A stretch of 64,000 bases of DNA from an uncultured Oscillibacter sp. (GTDB lineage Bacteria > Bacillota > Clostridia > Oscillospirales > Oscillospiraceae). Below, piece by piece: positions 59,992 through 64,000 of this stretch; position 1 is the stretch's first letter, and each line of letters opens with the position of its first letter. The DNA is taken from contig NZ_UQXD01000004.1 of NCBI RefSeq assembly GCF_900544955.1, forward strand, positions 30,423 to 94,422. Direction: 5' to 3'. The position numbers and the translations under genes are program-made. The notes under the pieces are model-generated. The model did no database searches, was not told the origin of the DNA, and saw only the letters and a program-made list of their open reading frames with translations.

Positions 59992-60249
59992 TCATCCGTT
60001 CCGCAGGGCGGAGCGGAGGGTCTCCACGGCCCGGCCGTACTCCCCCCGGTGGACGTAGACGGTGTGGCTGTACAGCGCCTCCTCCCGGAGGCCGCCGATG
60101 CCGAAGCGGGCCCGCTCCGGGGCCCGGGCGGCGCCCCGGGTCCTGACGGTGCAGGCGATTCCCGCGGCGGCCAGGGCCTCCCGGATGTGCGTCAGCTTCT
60201 GCCACGAGGGAACGGTAATCAGCTCCCTCCGGTTCCAAATGGTGAGCAT
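59992..60249 (-). CDS. Small DUF2007-like protein
   Basis: 85 residues from ATG 60249; AAAGGGG lies upstream. MLTIWNRRELITVPSWQKLTHIREALAAAGIACTVRT, then an Arg-rich loop and EEALYSHTVYVHRGEYGRAVETLRSAL. The alpha-beta pattern (recognition of a small effector between helix and VYV strand) resembles putative signal-transducing DUF2007 proteins. Between ftsY and rph on the same strand. Function unknown. Confidence 0.6.
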   Translation of the reverse strand: MLTIWNRRELITVPSWQKLTHIREALAAAGIACTVRTRGAARAPERARFGIGGLREEALYSHTVYVHRGEYGRAVETLRSALRNG

Positions 60250-60305
60250 CCCGCACGCCCCTTTCCGCGCCCGACCCTCCGCCAGCGGCGCGGGGCCGCC
60301 CGCAC

Positions 60306-61178
60306 TCAGATGATGGCCTCCACATACGCCCGGGCGTCGAAGGGCCGCAGATCGTCGATGCCCTCGCCCACCCCGGCAAACTTCACCGGCACGCCCAGTT
60401 CCCGGGCGATGGCCACCACAATGCCGCCCTTGGCGGTGCCGTCCAGCTTGGTGAGGACGATGCCGGTGAGGCCGGCGGCCTCCTGGAACTGCTTGGCCTG
60501 GATCAGGCCGTTCTGGCCGGTGGTGGCGTCCAGCACCAGCAGCGTCTCCCGGGCGGCGCCTGGGCACTCCCGGTCGATGATCTTGGAGAGCTTGGAGAGC
60601 TCCGCCATCAGATTCACCTTGTTGTGCAGCCGCCCGGCGGTGTCGCACAGCACCACGTCCACCCCCCGGGCCTTGGCGGCCTGCAGGGCGTCAAACAGCA
60701 CGGCGCCGGGATCGGCGCCCTCGTGCTGGCGGATCAGCTCGCAGCCCGCCCGGTCCGCCCAGATGGCCAGTTGGTCGGCGGCGGCGGCCCGGAAGGTGTC
60801 CGCCGCGCAGAAGAGGACCCGCCGCCCCTCCGCCTGCAGCTGGTGGCCCAGCTTGCCGATGGAGGTGGTCTTGCCCACGCCGTTGACGCCGATGAACAGC
60901 ACCACGCTGGGCTGGGTGGTGAGGTCCAGCGCCCCGTTCCCCACGTCGATCATGTCCGCCAGAATCTCCCGCAGGGCGGCGCGGACCTCCTCCTGGTCCC
61001 GGAGCTTCTCCTTCCGCACCCGGGTACGGAGCTGCTCCACCGCCTCCAGGGCGGTGTTCATGCCCAGGTCCGCCAAGATCAGCGTCTCCTCCAGCTCCTC
61101 AAAAAAGGCCTCGTCCGCCTCGGTGAAGCCGCCGAAGAGATTGGTGGTGATTTTTTTCAGTTTGTCAAAAAAGCCCAT
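60306..61178 (-). CDS. ftsY: Signal recognition particle receptor FtsY
   Basis: 290 residues; N domain MGFFDKLKKITTNLFGGFTEADEAFFEELEETLILAD, then the GTPase: G1 GVNGVGKTTSIGKLG near 103, DTFRAAAADQL, DTAGRLH, TKLDGTAKGG. Lacks the long acidic A domain of E. coli FtsY, as usual in Firmicutes. Docks SRP-ribosome complexes at the membrane. Confidence 0.97.
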   Translation of the reverse strand: MGFFDKLKKITTNLFGGFTEADEAFFEELEETLILADLGMNTALEAVEQLRTRVRKEKLRDQEEVRAALREILADMIDVGNGALDLTTQPSVVLFIGVNGVGKTTSIGKLGHQLQAEGRRVLFCAADTFRAAAADQLAIWADRAGCELIRQHEGADPGAVLFDALQAAKARGVDVVLCDTAGRLHNKVNLMAELSKLSKIIDRECPGAARETLLVLDATTGQNGLIQAKQFQEAAGLTGIVLTKLDGTAKGGIVVAIARELGVPVKFAGVGEGIDDLRPFDARAYVEAII

Positions 61179-61205
61179 AGTGCCCTCCCCATCAGGTCTA
61201 TAAAA

Positions 61206-61454
61206 TCAGGAGCGCGGGTGCGGCTCCTCCCAGTCGGTCTCCGCGCCGCAGACGGGACAGTGATCGCCGGAGCGGCTGCCCAGCCACGCGCCGCAGCGGG
61301 GGCACCGCACCAGCGCCCCGTGCAGCACAAGGCCCGCCAGAAGCAGCAGCACGCCTCCCGCGCCCCACAGCCCCTGCCCGCCGGAGACCAGCGCCTCCAC
61401 AATGCCCGCGGCCGTCACGGCCATGGACAACCTCTGCTTTTGCAACAGGCTCAT
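61206..61454 (-). CDS. Small membrane protein with C-terminal zinc ribbon
   Basis: 82 residues from ATG 61454 behind GAGGAGGCGGGGG. Two hydrophobic stretches (MAVTAAGIVEALVSG and LWGAGGVLLLLAGLVLHGAL) followed by CPRCGAWLGSRSGDHCPVCG, a zinc ribbon. Ends DWEEPHPRS. Unknown function; between smc and ftsY on the same strand. Confidence 0.65.
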   Translation of the reverse strand: MSLLQKQRLSMAVTAAGIVEALVSGGQGLWGAGGVLLLLAGLVLHGALVRCPRCGAWLGSRSGDHCPVCGAETDWEEPHPRS

Positions 61455-61504
61455 CCCCCGCCTCCTCGCGGAATCTCCGCCTCCCGGCCGGGCCGCCCCG
61501 GCAG

Positions 61505-61600
61505 CTCCGCGCTGCCGGATGCCCCGCCCCCTGGCCGGATCGTCCCTGTGAATGGCCAGAGTCTTGCCCACGCTCTGCTCCTGCACGGCGGCGTCCCTCA
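61505..61600 (-). pseudogene. Decayed duplicate of the smc 3' end
   Basis: On the minus strand, codons at about 61586-61512 read MQEQSVGKTLAIHRDDPARG. The true smc C-terminus at 61705-61629 reads MQEQGVSKILTINMNDLAKE. The DNA matches over about 70 bp with scattered substitutions and no smc stop at the equivalent point. No ribosome site or start of its own. Confidence 0.65.
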
Positions 61601-61628
61601 GTCCGCCGGGAACCCCGGCATCCCCATG

Positions 61629-64000
61629 CTAGCGAATGTTCAGCTCCTTGGCCAGATCGTTCATATTGATGGTCAGAATCTTGCTGACGCCCTGCTCCTG
61701 CATGGTGATGCCGTAGAGGACGTCCGCCTCCTCCATGGTACCCCGGCGGTGGGTGATGACGATGAACTGGGTCCGGCCCGCCAGGCGCCGCATGTAGCGG
61801 GCGTAGCGGGTGACGTTGGCGTCGTCCAGGGCGGCCTCGATCTCGTCCATGACGCAAAACGGCGTGGGATGGACCTTCAAAATGGAGAAGTACAGCGCGA
61901 TGGCCACGAAGGCCTTCTCTCCGCCGGAGAGAAGGGAGATGGTTTTGAGGCTCTTCCCCGGGGGCTGGGCCTTGATCTCGATGCCGCAGCCCAGGATGTC
62001 GGTCTCGTCCTCCAGCTCCAGCGTGGCGGTGCCGCCGCCGAAGAGCTCTTCAAAGGTGGTCTGGAAGCTCTCCGCCAGCAGTTGGAACTGCTCGGCAAAG
62101 ATCGCCGTCATCTGGCCGGTGATCTCCTCGATGATGCCCTCCAGCTCCCCCTTGGCCTTCTCCACGTCGTCCCGCTGCTCCGTCAGGTAGGTGTACCGGC
62201 CGTTCACCCGGTCGAACTCCTCGATGGCGCCGATGTTGATGGCGCCCAGGGCGGCGATGTCCCGCTTCAGCTCCCCGATGCGGCGGGAGGCCTTGGGCAC
62301 GCTCTCGATCTCGATGCGCTGGGCCTGGGCGTCGGAGTGGCTGAGCTCATAGTGTTCCCAGAGACGGTCCAAAATCTGCTTTTCCTCCATGGCGGAGGTG
62401 GAGAGCTTCGTCTCCAGCTTGGAGGCAGCCCGCTCCAGGTTCAGCAGCGTCTCGTTCATCTCCTGGCTCTGTTTGTTTTGGGCGGTGCGCTCCGCCTCCA
62501 GGGCGATTTTCTCCTCGTTCAGGGCGGACAGCCGCTCCTGGAAGGTCCGGCTCCGGCCGCTCAGGTCCGATAGGACCTCCCGCCGCCGGGCGATGTCCTG
62601 CTCCGCGGCGTCGATGTTGCGCTGGTAGGCGCAGACGGTCTCCTCCTTCTGCCGGCGGTCCCCCGCCAGGTCCGCCGCCACCTGCCGCAAATCCGCGGCG
62701 CGGCGGGCGGTGGATTCCCGCTCGGCGGTGAGGGCCGCCAGGGCGGATTTCTTCGCGGTGATCTCCTCCGTCAGCGCGCCAGAGCGGGCCAGCAGCTCCG
62801 ACTGGCCGGAGAGGGCCGCCTCCGCCCGGCGGCGGTGCTCAGCGGCCAGCGCCTCCTGCTCCGCCATGCGCCCCTCCGCCTCCGCCGCCCGGGCGGCGTT
62901 GTCCTCCAGCCGGCCGGTGAGGCTCACCAGCTCCCCGTCCAGATTCTCCAGGCTCTCCGCCAGGGAGCGCAGCAAGCTGTCGTAATGGCTCTTGGCGCCC
63001 TCCAGCCGCAGGACCTCGTCCTCCGCCTGGCGGCGCTGCCCCTCCGCCGTCTCCAGCTCATACTGGGCGGCAGAGAGCTCCCGGTTGGCCGTCTCCTCCT
63101 CCCGCCGGGCGGCGGAGAGGGCCTCGTGCATGGCGGCGGCGCGGCCGCTGAGCTTCTCCAGCTCCGCCGCCCGGCTCAAAACGCCGGCGGAGCGGCTGGT
63201 GGAGCCGCCGGTCATGGAGCCGCCCCGGTTGATGACCTGGCCGTCCAGCGTCACGATCCGGAAGGCGTTGCGGTACTTCCGGGCCATGGCGATGCCGCAG
63301 TCCAAATCCTCCACCACCACCGTCCGGCCCAGGAGGTTTTGGAAGATGCCCGCGTACCGCTCCTCAAAGCGCACCAGACGGGACCCCAGGCCCACAAAGC
63401 CGAACTCCTGCTCCACGCCCCGCTCCCGCAGCTCCTCGCCCCGGATGGCGGTGAGGGGCAGGAAGGTGGCCCGGCCGCCGTCCCGCTGCTTGAGGAACTG
63501 GATGGCGGACTTGGCGTCCTCCTCCCGGTCCACCACGATGTTCTGGAGGCCGCCCCCCAGGGCGATCTCGATGGCCAGGGAGTACCGCTGGTCCGTCTTC
63601 ATCAGGCTGGCCACCGGGCCGTGGATGCCCCGGAGGCTGCTCTTCGCCTGCATCACCACCTTGACCGCCTTGGAGAAGCCCTCGTACTCCTTCTCCATCT
63701 CCGTCAGCAGGCGGATGCGGTTGTCCAGAGCCCCCGCGTCCATGGTCAGCTTGATCCGCCGGTCCGCGGCGGCGGCGGCCTTTTTCCGCCGCTCCTCCAT
63801 CCGCAGGCTGTGTCCGGCGATGATGTTGGCCACGGCCTGGGCCTCCTCCCGGGCCTCCTCCAGGGCCTTGCGGTTATCCCCGGCTTCCCGGCGGGCGGCC
63901 TCCAGCCGGGCCTGGGCCTCGGCCCGGTCCGCCTCGGCGGCGGCCTGCCGCTCCCCGATCTGGCCGTTCTCCGCCGCCAGGGCGGCGGCCTCCGCCCGCA
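61629..64000 (-). CDS. smc: Chromosome segregation protein SMC (N-terminal part outside window)
   Basis: About 790 C-terminal residues; the frame is open to the window edge. Visible from the edge inward: coiled coil with Ala/Glu/Arg heptads; hinge (GPVASLMKTDQRYSLAIEIALGGG, VVDREEDAKSAIQFLK, ATFLPLTAIRG); second coiled coil; C-terminal ATPase half with signature LLSGGEKAFVAIALYFSILK, Walker B FCVMDEIEAALDDANV and D-loop, then FIVITHRRGTMEEADVLYG. Condenses and organises DNA with ScpA/B. It is followed by ftsY as in many Clostridia. Confidence 0.97.
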   Translation of the reverse strand, partial: RAEAAALAAENGQIGERQAAAEADRAEAQARLEAARREAGDNRKALEEAREEAQAVANIIAGHSLRMEERRKKAAAAADRRIKLTMDAGALDNRIRLLTEMEKEYEGFSKAVKVVMQAKSSLRGIHGPVASLMKTDQRYSLAIEIALGGGLQNIVVDREEDAKSAIQFLKQRDGGRATFLPLTAIRGEELRERGVEQEFGFVGLGSRLVRFEERYAGIFQNLLGRTVVVEDLDCGIAMARKYRNAFRIVTLDGQVINRGGSMTGGSTSRSAGVLSRAAELEKLSGRAAAMHEALSAARREEETANRELSAAQYELETAEGQRRQAEDEVLRLEGAKSHYDSLLRSLAESLENLDGELVSLTGRLEDNAARAAEAEGRMAEQEALAAEHRRRAEAALSGQSELLARSGALTEEITAKKSALAALTAERESTARRAADLRQVAADLAGDRRQKEETVCAYQRNIDAAEQDIARRREVLSDLSGRSRTFQERLSALNEEKIALEAERTAQNKQSQEMNETLLNLERAASKLETKLSTSAMEEKQILDRLWEHYELSHSDAQAQRIEIESVPKASRRIGELKRDIAALGAINIGAIEEFDRVNGRYTYLTEQRDDVEKAKGELEGIIEEITGQMTAIFAEQFQLLAESFQTTFEELFGGGTATLELEDETDILGCGIEIKAQPPGKSLKTISLLSGGEKAFVAIALYFSILKVHPTPFCVMDEIEAALDDANVTRYARYMRRLAGRTQFIVITHRRGTMEEADVLYGITMQEQGVSKILTINMNDLAKELNIR

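Overview
The window is high-GC, spore-former-type Clostridia DNA. Gene content and order suggest a gut Oscillospiraceae relative of Flavonifractor, Lawsonibacter or Intestinimonas. The evidence is the smc-ftsY-rph-rdgB-yhbY-nadD/yqeK-LCP-rsfS cluster, a leucyl-tRNA synthetase T-box, GHKL/LytTR signalling and SLH-anchored surface proteins. The family is inferred from composition and gene order, not from a marker-gene search.

Layout. 1-6889 is chromosomal: an RND/MMPL exporter, a secreted coiled-coil partner, a divergent TetR regulator and a nucleoside kinase. 7400-33265 looks like one genomic island integrated in the 3' end of a tRNA-Gln(CUG) gene. An 18-bp piece of the tRNA end is repeated at the far left boundary, and a 25-bp arm-type repeat (23 of 25 identical) lies just inside each end. 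The left half of the island holds a complete potassium system: kdpFABC with two extra small membrane-protein genes, an unknown downstream gene, ktrAB and kdpDE. A shared operator layout lies upstream of kdpF and in the ktrB-kdpD gap. The middle (about 20.0-21.2 kb) has no protein-coding signal, is dense in perfect stem-loops, and contains a strong intrinsic terminator; it is a candidate large structured RNA, or two. It is followed by a tyrosine recombinase broken by an amber codon, an excisionase-like HTH gene and the island integrase.

The integrase is itself split by a 9.6-kb insertion flanked by ATAAAAA direct repeats. Removing the insert restores the reading frame exactly. The insert carries a 1,917-residue BspA-like, SLH-anchored surface protein, a degenerate receiver protein, a LytTR response regulator and a GHKL sensor kinase, but no recognisable recombinase. 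The integrase also has an amber codon and a 1-base deletion, so the outer island is no longer self-mobile.

33317-64000 is core chromosome: a Sel1-repeat protein, ttcA, cls, pncB, a type II pantothenate kinase, efp, a YqeG phosphatase, rpsU and leuS with its T-box. Next comes a GntR-controlled TRAP transporter/enolase-superfamily/D-aminoacylase operon with a matching operator at the regulator and at the operon. The window ends in the housekeeping cluster from rsfS to smc.

Most supportable novelty: the structured-RNA region, the nested insertion, the duplicated Kdp operator architecture, and the paired GntR operators.
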